64,000 nucleotides of DNA. Source: Moraxellaceae bacterium (GTDB lineage Bacteria > Pseudomonadota > Gammaproteobacteria > Pseudomonadales > Moraxellaceae). The stretch spans positions 228,248 through 292,247 of the forward strand of contig JAUXVU010000020.1 of NCBI GenBank assembly GCA_030680295.1, given 5' to 3'. Below are positions 16,241 to 24,323 of the stretch, one piece after another. How positions within the stretch are numbered: position 1 is the first letter of the stretch; every line of letters starts with the position of its first letter. The position numbers and the translations under genes are program-made. The notes below the pieces were generated by a model. The model saw only the letters and a program-made list of their open reading frames with translations, did no database searches and was not told the origin of the DNA.

Positions 16241-17944
16241 TCATTGGTTTCGGTTGTAAACGCTCTGGCCTTCTTTGATTGTTTCCAACACGACGATGGT
16301 GTTGATCTTCATCGAGTCAATCGTGAGTGGATTGTCGGAAAGGATTACCATGTCGGCCAACTTGCCCGGCTCAAGTGAGCCTTTGATCGCTTGTTCACCG
16401 AACTGCTCAGCGCCCCAGAGGGTGATCATCTTCATCGCCTCATAGGGAGTCACGCGCTCATCAGGGCCGATGACGGCTCCAGAGCGAGAGGTGCGATTGA
16501 CGGTAGCCCATGCGACCTGCATCAGATTGGGAAGCGCAACTGGCGCATCGGTGTGACTGGTCGCGTGCAGTCCCGTGTCAAGTATCGAGCGCATGGGCGA
16601 AATCCGCGCAGCCTGTTCTGGGCCGACAATTTGCTTGTACCAATCACCCCAGTAAAAGGTGTGCATCGGGAACATCGAAGGGAAGATGCCCAGCGACTTC
16701 AGCGCCTTTACTTGATCGGGCCGGATGAATTGGCCGTGAATGAGGATGACCTGTCCCGGCTTGACGCCATGTTTCGCAACCACCGGCCTCAACGCTGCAA
16801 ACAGCTGATCGATGGCCGCGTCGCCATTGGTATGCACCTTAACCGGCCAGCCTTTCCTGTAAGCCTCGTCAAGATAGGCCTCGACCTGTTTCGTGTCAGG
16901 AATGGCCGGGTAGCCCGCATAACCCAGTTTCTGGCCATCGGGCGGCATTCGATAAGCGACGGTACGCCAGGCCGTGCGACCTTGGGGTGAACCGTCTAGC
17001 GTAATCTTGAGACCAGCAAGGCGGTAGCGATTCTTGTAAGTCGTAGAAAAACCGCGATCGATCTCGGCGCGGTTGGAATAATCCATCCAGCCAGTGAAGT
17101 CGATATCGACGAGGCCACGCTCTGCAGCATTCACCATGTCGGCATGCATGGCGCCGAACATGCGGCCCTCGTTAGCAGTGGTGTAACCATAACTCTTAGC
17201 CATTTCCAGCCCACGCTTTAGGAAAACGTCCTTCCCGGCTTGGGTGGTCGGCGTAAGAAACTTCACCATGGGGGGCATGGCGGCGAGCTCCTCAAGCACC
17301 CCGTTCGGCGACTTGCCGTCAGCCTCGCGTCGGATGACACCACCTTCCGGTTCGGGCGTGTCAGCGTTGTAACCGATCGTTTTTAAGCCCAGCGTATTAA
17401 CCGCCATGAAATGGCCCGAGATGTGTGTCGCCATTACCGGAACCGTGGTCGAGACCTTGTCTAGGTCTGCACGGGTGGGGTGTCGACCGAGCAGCGCATC
17501 GTCATAGCCGACGCCGAAAACCCAACCAGTCAACCCAACGTCTGGCCCGGCAGCAAAGGTTTTCAGCCTTGCCACAAGATCATCCATGGTGTTGACCGTG
17601 CCGTCCGGGGGAGCGAGCAAGTTGGCACCGACAGCTTGAGTGCCAAACTGCTGGGCATGGGCATGGCCATCAATGAATCCGGGCATCAGTGTCTTTCCGG
17701 CAAGGTCCACAACCTTAGTCGTCGCTCCCTTATGCGACTTTTCGATGTCTGCTTTCGCGCCTACTGCCAAGACCTTGCCATCCTTAACCGCCAAGGCCTC
17801 AACATTGGGCTGAGCGTCATTCATGGTAACAATATGGCCGCCAGCATAAATGGCATCAGCCTGCACTCTCGGAGCTGATGGTTTGCAGCCCGAAGCCAGC
17901 AGCATAAGTGTGCACGCCACAAATATTGATTTGACGAAGTCCAT
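16241..17944 (-). CDS. amidohydrolase family lipoprotein (YtcJ-like)
   Basis: A 567-residue protein with a lipoprotein signal (MDFVKSIFVACTLMLLASGC, lipid on Cys 20), so it should be tethered in the envelope. The amidohydrolase metal site starts with GFIDGHAHAQ (about residue 93). VKVHTNGDAAIDQL (about 360) and ILIHGQFI (about 388) give further ligands, and the late SHTDAPV holds the last aspartate. YtcJ-type enzymes hydrolyse amide or similar bonds in small molecules; the substrate is unknown. GC-rich codon choice here looks higher than in flanking genes, which may mean recent acquisition. Confidence 0.88.
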   Translation of the reverse strand: MDFVKSIFVACTLMLLASGCKPSAPRVQADAIYAGGHIVTMNDAQPNVEALAVKDGKVLAVGAKADIEKSHKGATTKVVDLAGKTLMPGFIDGHAHAQQFGTQAVGANLLAPPDGTVNTMDDLVARLKTFAAGPDVGLTGWVFGVGYDDALLGRHPTRADLDKVSTTVPVMATHISGHFMAVNTLGLKTIGYNADTPEPEGGVIRREADGKSPNGVLEELAAMPPMVKFLTPTTQAGKDVFLKRGLEMAKSYGYTTANEGRMFGAMHADMVNAAERGLVDIDFTGWMDYSNRAEIDRGFSTTYKNRYRLAGLKITLDGSPQGRTAWRTVAYRMPPDGQKLGYAGYPAIPDTKQVEAYLDEAYRKGWPVKVHTNGDAAIDQLFAALRPVVAKHGVKPGQVILIHGQFIRPDQVKALKSLGIFPSMFPMHTFYWGDWYKQIVGPEQAARISPMRSILDTGLHATSHTDAPVALPNLMQVAWATVNRTSRSGAVIGPDERVTPYEAMKMITLWGAEQFGEQAIKGSLEPGKLADMVILSDNPLTIDSMKINTIVVLETIKEGQSVYNRNQ

Positions 17945-18031
17945 CTGATGATCTCCTGAATGGGCTCGACGCAGCCTAATGTTTTGCTGAATTGTTAAAC
18001 GAATGCTCGATATAAGTCTACGGTTATAGTC

Positions 18032-18631
18032 TTAGGCCTTGAGTGCTTTGCTAGCTGCCAACTCACGCCGCCGGTAAAGGATTAAGCCTATGAGTAAAAC
18101 ACATGCAGATGCGACGGCTGCCGGAAACAATACGGTGGCAACAGAGTAACTTTCAAGCGCCATAACAACGAGACTATTACGTGCCGCAAATAGTGCAAAA
18201 AACGGCAGTGATTCTGAGTATGGCTGGGCATAAGCTTTTCTGACCGTTGGCCCGAAGCCAAGAAGATCAACGATGGTAAGCACGACAACTGCCCAAGCGG
18301 GATTGGAGGTGAAATACCAAAGTGGTAAAGAGGCTAGTGCTGATATAAAAAACAACCAATCCACTTTGGTAATGGCCACATCCGCTCGTTTTATATATGC
18401 CGCTATGGCAATGAGTATGGTGATTGCGCCAGAAACACCAATTGGCCATGCACCAACACCACCGTCAGCTTTGAGCTGGGCTAGGAAAACCACAAATGTG
18501 GTGCTGCCCCATATGACCCAAGAAAACACATGCGGCTTGATGGTGCCTTGCAAAATGCCACGCAGATATGGATAGAACGCGATGAATGTGAGGGCTATCG
18601 CAATGGCGCTAAGAATTTCTTTATAGAACAT
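18032..18631 (-). CDS. seven-helix membrane protein with PQ-loop-like repeats
   Basis: A 199-residue protein with about seven membrane segments. Two similar stretches, FYPYLRGILQGTIKPHVFSW (about residues 19-38) and FGPTVRKAYAQPYSESLPFF (about residues 126-145), have the proline-plus-polar look of PQ-loop/SWEET transporters and sit at equivalent places in the two halves. That suggests an internally duplicated 3+1+3 fold. This assignment is my reading of the pattern and not a firm family match. The gene is isolated from its neighbours by gaps of 87 and 45 bases. Confidence 0.68.
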   Translation of the reverse strand: MFYKEILSAIAIALTFIAFYPYLRGILQGTIKPHVFSWVIWGSTTFVVFLAQLKADGGVGAWPIGVSGAITILIAIAAYIKRADVAITKVDWLFFISALASLPLWYFTSNPAWAVVVLTIVDLLGFGPTVRKAYAQPYSESLPFFALFAARNSLVVMALESYSVATVLFPAAVASACVLLIGLILYRRRELAASKALKA

Positions 18632-18676
18632 TTGCGACCCTCTTTTCGGCGAAGTTTTAGCTATATTCGCGATTTG

Positions 18677-19687
18677 TCAGCGCGGGTCAATCCACTCGAT
18701 ATAACCAGTACCTGCCACGTCACGCTGCTTGAAGCGACCGCGATACTCGTAGCTTCCTGCATAACCGCCCGCCATGCCGTACTGAAAGTCACCATTGGTC
18801 ACACCTTCGATGGTGATCAGTTCATGGCCTTGGTCATCGTCCACCCGCCATGAAAAAGTCTTGGGCAGGCGCAGGCTGTGCCCGGCGGGGGTGGTGACCC
18901 GCTCCGACTGATACTCTTGAACAGTGAGGTTAAAGCCGCGTGAATAAATACCACCATGATCATCCAACGAACGAATGTATACCCGCTGTTGCGCTACCAG
19001 TCCAAGTGGGCCGCGCACCTCCACCATCAAAACTTGAGTCGTCTCATCAATGTTCAGAATTTGGTAGGTAAAGAACCGAAATGGCAGGTTTACATTGAAT
19101 GCGCGGGCGTACTCCCAAGTGCACAGCCCGGCAATCGACGTCTTAGTGCCGCCATGCTCAATCGTGCCCTCGTATTCACACAGCAGCGACCAATGTTCGT
19201 AAGCGCCGCCAATCATTTTCCCAAAATGCGCGATCTTGTCGGTGGCCTTTAGTTTCAGGTCGATGTCGATAGCATGGCCTTGTTGGCGGACAGAGAAGTC
19301 CGGATAGGTTCCTTCTAACACCAAGTGCTGGCCGAAACGCAGATAGCTGCCATCAGGCCTCAAATCACAATCCTTCGAAATGCTGTAGCCCCGGAAAAGA
19401 TCGGGAGTGCCAATGGACGTGCCCACCAGCACGCTGGCAGTATCCCGTGCCGTAGTTTGGATCAGCTGTGGGTTGCAAAACAGCTTCACCTTGGGCTGGC
19501 CCGCCACTACGATAACGTTGAGAAAGCGGTAAGGAACAGGCAGATTGGGCAGCATCAAGCCGTAATGCACCGTGCTATACAACCCCTGCGGCGGACAGAT
19601 CGTTGTGTCGGGATCGAAAGGCTGGCCACTAAAGTCGGCAGAGCGATCCAACAACTGGGCCACACTGGAGGCCGAAGGTAAGTTCAT
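18677..19687 (-). CDS. DUF6670-like protein, unknown function
   Basis: A 336-residue, beta-rich soluble protein without signal peptide. The pattern of paired strand blocks (CDLRPDGSYLRFGQHLVLEG in the middle, GGYAGSYEYRGRFKQRDVAG at the end) suggests the double beta-barrel, lipocalin-like fold seen in AttH-like and DUF2804-like proteins. I recall relatives in Acinetobacter and Pseudomonas under the name DUF6670, but this is from memory. It lies next to the start of the attC-bearing region but shows no attC site at its own ends. Confidence 0.7.
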   Translation of the reverse strand: MNLPSASSVAQLLDRSADFSGQPFDPDTTICPPQGLYSTVHYGLMLPNLPVPYRFLNVIVVAGQPKVKLFCNPQLIQTTARDTASVLVGTSIGTPDLFRGYSISKDCDLRPDGSYLRFGQHLVLEGTYPDFSVRQQGHAIDIDLKLKATDKIAHFGKMIGGAYEHWSLLCEYEGTIEHGGTKTSIAGLCTWEYARAFNVNLPFRFFTYQILNIDETTQVLMVEVRGPLGLVAQQRVYIRSLDDHGGIYSRGFNLTVQEYQSERVTTPAGHSLRLPKTFSWRVDDDQGHELITIEGVTNGDFQYGMAGGYAGSYEYRGRFKQRDVAGTGYIEWIDPR

Positions 19688-19813
19688 GTCAAATCTCCTG
19701 ATATAGTCACGAAGTAGAGCAACGCCCGGGCCAACAACAAGGCCAGACTACTTTGCTTGGTTATGCGGTATATGTGTAGACATGCCAAGTACTTTTATTT
19801 GTATTAAGCGAGT

Positions 19814-19855
19814 CGTAAAACGTTTGAGCCTGATGATTGTCTTGAGCTGTTAGCC
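19814..19855 (-). repeat. attC-like site 1 (short, degenerate)
   Basis: On the minus strand GGCTAAC starts the site and a degenerate GTTTTAC ends it. The inner CTCAAG and GCTCAAACG boxes are kept. It follows the remnant of a GNAT cassette. Confidence 0.55.
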
Positions 19856-19963
19856 GTTCACAGAAATTTGCATTGATTAAAACTGTACACCACTTTTTAC
19901 ATGTGGCTCGCCTACTGGAACAAAGCAAATTGATGAGTTAACAGTGAAGCCTCCGGGACTCCG
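19851..19963 (-). pseudogene. remnant of a GNAT acetyltransferase cassette
   Basis: The segment repeats the last part of the acetyltransferase gene at 23133-23606 together with the beginning of its attC site. It shares CGTTCACAGAAATTTGCATTG-type blocks (compare 23137-23157) and TTGATGAGTTAACAGTGAAG (compare 23241-23260). About 17 bases are deleted between them and substitutions disrupt the frame. It is a decayed second copy of that cassette, cut off at about 19963. Confidence 0.75.
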
Positions 19964-20062
19964 AAGAAAAAAGCGCTTAAAGTCCTCCGGCTGCAGCCGC
20001 GGCCAATGTTTTTCGTCTGCATTTAGCGGAGGATATAAAGTCCAAGCTCAATTACCCCTCCA

Positions 20063-20593
20063 CTAATTCAGTGGAAGCTCTGCGAGTCGGTGTAATAGCA
20101 GCTCAATATTTTTCCGAATAGCGCCTTCGTTTGCTAGACGCAATCGCTTCACGGCAACGAATGAATCGCCGACCGTTGCAGTATGAGAACTGTTAATAGT
20201 TTGATTCATCAACTCTTGGCCGGAAGCTCTATTTTTCAATACATAGTTAACGTCAGCTCGAACCTTAAGGTCGATACCAAATAACGGTTGATCAAGCTTT
20301 ATTAATGAGGGGTGTAGAACGTATTTTGAGTTACTTGAGGAAAGCACACCGTTATTGGCCAAGGTGTCTTTTAGTGCAGTTTCAAACTCTTTAGAGCCTA
20401 CTTGAGATGTCCAGAGCGGATTTGTAGCTTTACCACCAGCGGCTGGAGCAACAGTAATACTGTCGGCCATTCGTACTTTAAGCGAGTCAATTGTTTTGGT
20501 GCTGGTCATACCCGCGACGGAAGCGCCACTTGCACATCCTTGTAGATAAAGCACAGAAACAAGCAAACCAACAATGGTTAATATTTTCTTCAT
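20063..20593 (-). CDS. lipoprotein, unknown function
   Basis: A 176-residue protein with a lipoprotein signal (MKKILTIVGLLVSVLYLQGC, lipid on Cys 20). The ATG at 20593 is chosen because it gives this signal; the frame is open 34 codons upstream with unrelated sequence. The mature part has alternating strand/helix pattern (IDLKVRADVNYVLKN, VGDSFVAVKRLRLANEGAIR). It resembles periplasmic lipoproteins such as those with DUF4410-like folds, but I cannot confirm this. No attC site was recognised on either side although it lies inside the array. Confidence 0.72.
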   Translation of the reverse strand: MKKILTIVGLLVSVLYLQGCASGASVAGMTSTKTIDSLKVRMADSITVAPAAGGKATNPLWTSQVGSKEFETALKDTLANNGVLSSSNSKYVLHPSLIKLDQPLFGIDLKVRADVNYVLKNRASGQELMNQTINSSHTATVGDSFVAVKRLRLANEGAIRKNIELLLHRLAELPLN

Positions 20594-20672
20594 GAGCAAA
20601 GTCCTTTTTGCAAAGTTAATATGAAACAAGTACGAGAATATCAATCGGCAAAATTTAAAGAAAGTGTATTTT

Positions 20673-20978
20673 TTATAAAGCAGGCTTCTTAGCAATTAAA
20701 ACATCTTGCTGCCATTTACTAGGCTCTTTGTCAGTGCGATGAATACACCCCGCCCAGCAACACGGCCGCTTCTTACCCTCAAGAAGCTCCTCAATCGTCC
20801 GGTTAATACGCTTAACTCGGGTCTTTTCTTGTTTTGCATCTTCAATCCAGCAAATAAACTCATTACGTGCGATGGGTGTTAGCTTTTCCCAAAGCTCAAC
20901 AGTCTCCAGCATTTGGCTTAAGGCCATGGCCAAGTCAGCAGGCATTTCATGTACAAGACCGCCGGAAATATTAGGCAT
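20673..20978 (-). CDS. YdeI/OmpD-associated-like C-terminal domain protein, copy 1
   Basis: A 101-residue protein starting MPNISGGLVHEMPADLAMAL. The core ARNEFICWIEDAKQEKTRVK and the cysteine pair in RPCCWAGCIHRTDK match the bacteriocin-protection YdeI/OmpD-associated family, whose biochemical role is unknown. The ATG at 20978 is chosen because the paralogue at 24866-25183 starts at the same point. The two copies differ in about a quarter of residues. It sits between attC-like site 2 and the lipoprotein gene. Confidence 0.82.
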   Translation of the reverse strand: MPNISGGLVHEMPADLAMALSQMLETVELWEKLTPIARNEFICWIEDAKQEKTRVKRINRTIEELLEGKKRPCCWAGCIHRTDKEPSKWQQDVLIAKKPAL

Positions 20979-21043
20979 AATTTTCAACCTACTCACTGCG
21001 TACTGCTAGAGCATTTGGACTTTCTTGGTATTGAATTGAGTTC

Positions 21044-21098
21044 GTTTAACATTCCAGTTCATAGCCGGCACGCAGTCCGCTGCAACCGGTAGTTATTC
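21044..21098 (-). repeat. attC-like site 2
   Basis: On the minus strand GAATAAC opens and GTTAAAC (a perfect GTTRRRY core) closes a 55-bp imperfect palindrome with inner boxes ACCGGTTGC and GCCGGCTATGAACTGG. The stop of the SRPBCC remnant (TAA, 21093-21095) lies in its first box. Confidence 0.65.
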
Positions 21099-21360
21099 TT
21101 CACATAAATCCTTAAAAAGCTGAAGCGCTTGAGGCCATGCGTTCATCATTTCTTCAAAAGCCTCATCCGTTAGTGGCACTTCCATATTCTGAGGACTGAC
21201 CATAGCAACATGCTTCATCTTGATAGCCTCATTAGGCACAACATGTTCGACTATGACCTTTGTGCCACCTTGGGTTTGGTCAAAAAATGAAATGTGTTGC
21301 CCTTCTTTCCACTCGCCTTCATAGGTCATACCCTCGTGATCCAGGTTGCCTAACATTACG
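21093..21360 (-). pseudogene. 5'-truncated SRPBCC/AHSA1-like cassette gene
   Basis: In frame from about 21360 to the stop at 21093 the product reads NLDHEGMTYEGEWKEGQHIS, FFDQTQGGTKVIVEHVVPNE and EEMMNAWPQALQLFKDLCEE, the second half of an SRPBCC (AHSA1-like) protein. The first half is missing and is replaced by the end of the methyltransferase gene in a different frame. A start at 21428 would give a hybrid without an N-terminal domain, so it is likely dead. Confidence 0.6.
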
Positions 21361-22179
21361 CATTTGTTCCCAAGTTTGCGCCATAAGCTTCTTGGTTGGT
21401 CCCCAACGGTAACCCCCCAGCGCACCACTCTGCTGTATAACCCGGTGGCAGGGAATCAGTAAAGCCACTGGATTTGCTCCAATGGCGTTACCAACCGCCC
21501 TTGCAGACTTTGGAGCACCGAGTGATTTGGCTACGTCGGCATAGCTGGCCACAGCGCCCGTTGGTATTTTCAGCAGAGCTCGCCACACAGCGATTTGAAA
21601 ATTGGTTCCTGCCACATGGAGCGATAACGGACCATGCTTGGAAGCCGTATCACTGCTAAAAAATGCATCAATAGCATGGCGCGTAGAGGGGAGGCTCTCC
21701 CTGATTGAACTGTGCGGCCAAGCGTTATGCAAGTTATCTAGCAACTCATCCATGCTGTTGAAGTCCATGAACTCTGCCCGGCAAACACCACGCTGGGTTA
21801 CCGCAACAAACATGGGTCCCAACGGGGTAGCGTGTACACCGTACTCGATATGAACCTGCTTACCTCGACTTTTATACTCGCCGGGTGTAACAGCTTCCAG
21901 CTGCACAAAGTGATCATGTAATCTTGAATTGCCGCTTAACCCAAGCTCATGTGAAACCTCGAGCAATGAACGCGAACTCTCCAGCAACACTTTGCCCCGC
22001 TCCAATGTCAGGACCTGTAAAAAGCGCTTCGGCGTAGTACCCGCCCATCGACAAAACAGCCTTTGAAAGTGGTACGGGCTCAGATGTACATGGGCGGCTA
22101 TCTCTTCAAGGCTGGGCTGATCAATTGCCCGATCAACCAAATAGGCCATAGCGCTTGCGATTCGGTCATAGTCTGACAT
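21319..22179 (-). CDS. AraC-domain plus methylated-DNA--cysteine S-methyltransferase
   Basis: A 286-residue fusion. Residues 1-105 form an AraC-type helix-turn-helix (LEEIAAHVHLSPYHFQRLFC). Residues 115-285 form an O6-alkylguanine-DNA alkyltransferase with FQIAVWRALLKIPTGAVASY, the helix-turn-helix RAVGNAIGANP and the acceptor LLIPCHRVI (Cys 244). It repairs O6-alkylguanine by suicidal transfer to this cysteine. The Ada zinc-type first domain is absent, so it is not a full Ada sensor. The last dozen residues, after about position 274, look foreign and lie over the SRPBCC remnant, so the original stop has probably been lost at a fusion point. It follows the SDR gene by 11 bases. Confidence 0.9.
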   Translation of the reverse strand: MSDYDRIASAMAYLVDRAIDQPSLEEIAAHVHLSPYHFQRLFCRWAGTTPKRFLQVLTLERGKVLLESSRSLLEVSHELGLSGNSRLHDHFVQLEAVTPGEYKSRGKQVHIEYGVHATPLGPMFVAVTQRGVCRAEFMDFNSMDELLDNLHNAWPHSSIRESLPSTRHAIDAFFSSDTASKHGPLSLHVAGTNFQIAVWRALLKIPTGAVASYADVAKSLGAPKSARAVGNAIGANPVALLIPCHRVIQQSGALGGYRWGPTKKLMAQTWEQMRNVRQPGSRGYDL

Positions 22180-22190
22180 GGCGCGGTCTC

Positions 22191-22958
22191 TCAGACACGA
22201 TTTATGGATACCCCGCCATCTACTAACATCGCAGAGCCAGTTGTGAAACTAGAGGCATCGGATGCTAAGTACAATGCGGATTGAGCAATTTCATCTGGTG
22301 TCGCCATACGCTTGAGAGCATGCAGGTTATGCACAAACGCCAATGCTTCTGGCGTATTTGCAAATTCACGTCCCGCTGGTGTATCAGTACCACCGGGCAA
22401 AAGGGCATTGACCCGGATATTCTGAGGCCCGTGCTCTGACGCCAGCACTTGAGTCAGTCCAATAAGGCCAGCCTTACTGGCTGCGTAGGCCGCCATGCCT
22501 GGCATGCCTGCTGTGTAGCCAACGAAGGTAGAGGTGAAAATTAACGAACCTCCTTTTCGGGCAGCCATGGCAGGCAGCTGGTACTTTGCGCCCAAAAATG
22601 CGCTGGTTAAGTTGGTCGCAATAACCTGATTCCAGTCCGCTTGCGACATCTCCGGGACAGGGCCCATAGCACCTAGGATAGCCGCATTGTTGAAAGCGAT
22701 ATCCAGTCCGCCAAAGTGGCTTACCGCTTTATCTACCAAAGCTTTGGCAAAAGCTTCTTCGCCAACATCACCGGCTAGTGCCACTGCCTGCCCGCCTTCC
22801 CTGTTGATTAAGTCCACAAGGTCATCAAGCTCCTTCTGTCGCCTTGCAGCCACAACGACGGCAGCACCTTCTCTTGCAAAAAGCTTCGCGGCGGCGAAGC
22901 CAATACCGGTGCTGGCGCCGGTAACAATAGCGACTTTGTTGGCAAGTCTGGCCATCAA
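22191..22958 (-). CDS. SDR family oxidoreductase
   Basis: A 255-residue classical short-chain dehydrogenase. The cofactor loop is VTGASTGIGFA (about residues 13-23), with basic AARR after strand 2 favouring NADP. NNAAILGAMGP is the NAG-type motif, and catalytic Ser and YAASK lie at about residues 143 and 157. The C-terminus MLVDGGVSI is typical. The substrate is unknown. A clear GGAGG site precedes the start. It forms a likely two-gene operon with the alkyltransferase, and no attC site separates the two. Confidence 0.92.
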   Translation of the reverse strand: MMARLANKVAIVTGASTGIGFAAAKLFAREGAAVVVAARRQKELDDLVDLINREGGQAVALAGDVGEEAFAKALVDKAVSHFGGLDIAFNNAAILGAMGPVPEMSQADWNQVIATNLTSAFLGAKYQLPAMAARKGGSLIFTSTFVGYTAGMPGMAAYAASKAGLIGLTQVLASEHGPQNIRVNALLPGGTDTPAGREFANTPEALAFVHNLHALKRMATPDEIAQSALYLASDASSFTTGSAMLVDGGVSINRV

Positions 22959-23067
22959 TCATTCCTCCTAGCTCTGTTCACTATAAAAGGGCATATGCCC
23001 GAACAGAAGCCATACTAGGAGGACAAACAACTACTGCCGACCCGAATCTTGCTGTATTTCAATTGCG

Positions 23068-23138
23068 CTATAACGTTTGAGTTAAGGGCGCGGCCCGTCC
23101 CAGTAAGCGAAGCGAGCGGTTTGAACCAGTTGTTAGCC
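23068..23138 (-). repeat. attC-like site 3
   Basis: 71 bp. On the minus strand it runs from GGCTAAC through TGGTTCAAACCG and CCCTTAACTCAAACG to GTTATAG. The TTCAAAC and TTAACTCAA boxes match the common attC inner boxes of chromosomal integrons. The stop of the acetyltransferase gene is in its first box. Confidence 0.82.
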
Positions 23139-23606
23139 GTTCGCAGAAATTTGCATTGGTTGAAACTGGACACCATTTTTTACCTGTGGCTCGCCTACTG
23201 GAACAAAGCCAAAAGCGGAGTACACAGGCACAGCAAAAATTGATGAGTTAACAGTGAAGCTTCCGGGATTCCCAAGATTTTCAGCTTCGGACTTCAGGAA
23301 CTGCCAAAGCTTTCTTCCGATGCCTAAACGATGAAAGTCTGGATTGACGAATAAGTGATAAATATGGGTGTTGTTACGAAGTGCTGCCACGCCAGCTAGC
23401 TTGCTGTTTATGAAGCAGAGAGCGTAGATGAAATCTGCACTGTTAATGTATTTAGAAATTGATTCTTGTGAGATGCTATTTATGAAGCCCTCAGCACCGC
23501 TCCCAGATGGATCTGAGAGGCAGTAGTGAGCAACGCTTTGAACTAACTCGGCGATAATTTCTGAGTCCGCTTCGCGGGCCAACTGGATTGCGAGATTTTT
23601 TGTCAT
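23133..23606 (-). CDS. GNAT family N-acetyltransferase (cassette gene)
   Basis: A 157-residue acetyltransferase. Acetyl-CoA motif A is LFVNPDFHRLGIGRKLWQFL (about residues 85-104), with the RLGIG loop, and the C-terminal AVPVYSAFGFVPVGEPQVKN is the usual end of the fold. The substrate is unknown. The stop lies in attC site 3 and attC site 4 ends three bases before the start codon, so this is a textbook single-gene cassette with almost no promoter space. A decayed second copy is at 19851-19963. Confidence 0.88.
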   Translation of the reverse strand: MTKNLAIQLAREADSEIIAELVQSVAHYCLSDPSGSGAEGFINSISQESISKYINSADFIYALCFINSKLAGVAALRNNTHIYHLFVNPDFHRLGIGRKLWQFLKSEAENLGNPGSFTVNSSIFAVPVYSAFGFVPVGEPQVKNGVQFQPMQISANG

Positions 23607-23608
23607 AG

Positions 23609-23706
23609 GGCTAACGCCTCAAACACCGGCTTGGTGAAGTTGGCGGCTTTTCTGGAACAAAAAAGGTGACCGCTTTACCAAGTCCGAGTGCTTTGACTTG
23701 TTATAC
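23609..23706 (-). repeat. attC-like site 4
   Basis: 98 bp. On the minus strand it opens with GTATAAC and closes with GTTAGCC; inner boxes AAGTCAAAGC and GTGTTTGAGGC and a long central stem support attC. The stop of the upstream cassette gene is in the first box. Confidence 0.78.
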
Positions 23707-24252
23707 GCTGACATTGGTCTCGACTCCCTTGCTCTTGATGGAGACTAAAAACTTGTACAGAGATTCATTATCAAATGCTTTTGCAGCGAAATCCAATTTG
23801 AAAGATTTACCTGCACTAGGAAAAAAAGTAAGCCTTGATGCTACTTGATCGTTTATAGCGCCATGCCCAGAAGACAGCATTTCCAAAGAATTGGCGTTTG
23901 CACCAATGTATATTTTTTGAATAGTGTTGATTGGGACTTCTTTATCAAGGGTGCGCCAGCCATCTATACCTTTTACTAGCAAGTTTTCACCTTCAACTGC
24001 TAGCCGATATGAGGACAGTGATTTAGTAAGCCATTTAAAGTAAAGAAATAAACAAAGGATAAGTAAAACTCCGCCTATGGGTAGGCCAATTTGCCTTGCA
24101 AGATCTTGCTCTATCCCTACGAAGTTGGTGAGCAGCCACATAATAAGACCGACGAAAATCATGCCATAAAATACAATTGCTACTAGAGCCAAGGGCAACC
24201 AGCCGACAAATGATTTTAAGATCTCTTTTTTGGTATTAACTCTGACTTCCAT
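23701..24252 (-). CDS. two-helix membrane protein, unknown function (cassette gene)
   Basis: A 183-residue protein with two membrane helices (about residues 16-40 and 52-72) followed by a beta-rich soluble part of about 110 residues that resembles a PH-like domain (YRLAVEGENLLVKGIDGWRT, then VPINTIQKIYIG). The ATG at 24252 is chosen because it lies just past attC site 5; the frame upstream only translates the attC site. No family is assigned. Membrane proteins with a cytoplasmic PH-like part are common among bacterial proteins of unknown role. Confidence 0.72.
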   Translation of the reverse strand: MEVRVNTKKEILKSFVGWLPLALVAIVFYGMIFVGLIMWLLTNFVGIEQDLARQIGLPIGGVLLILCLFLYFKWLTKSLSSYRLAVEGENLLVKGIDGWRTLDKEVPINTIQKIYIGANANSLEMLSSGHGAINDQVASRLTFFPSAGKSFKLDFAAKAFDNESLYKFLVSIKSKGVETNVSV

Positions 24253-24267
24253 GATTACTCTTTGTGC

Positions 24268-24323
24268 GTATAACGTTTCAATCAACCGACGCTTCAGCGG
24301 TCGGCTGCATTGTTTTGTTAGGA
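24268..24323 (-). repeat. attC-like site 5
   Basis: 56 bp. On the minus strand it runs from TCCTAAC through AAAACAATGCAGCCGAC and GTCGGTTGATTGAAAC to GTTATAC. The two inner boxes pair well, leaving a 7-base loop, so this is one of the best sites. Confidence 0.85.

Larger units (their letters stand above)
19688..20062. other. 375-base region between DUF6670-like and lipoprotein genes
   Basis: No intact gene. It holds attC-like site 1, the acetyltransferase-cassette remnant (19851-19963) and an inverted repeat with TCCTCCG/CGGAGGA arms (about 19982-20034) that is not attC-like. Confidence 0.75.

Noticed and set aside
19982..20034. TCCTCCG/CGGAGGA inverted repeat as an attC site
   Set aside because: It lacks the GTTRRRY and RYYYAAC outer boxes and sits away from a cassette end.
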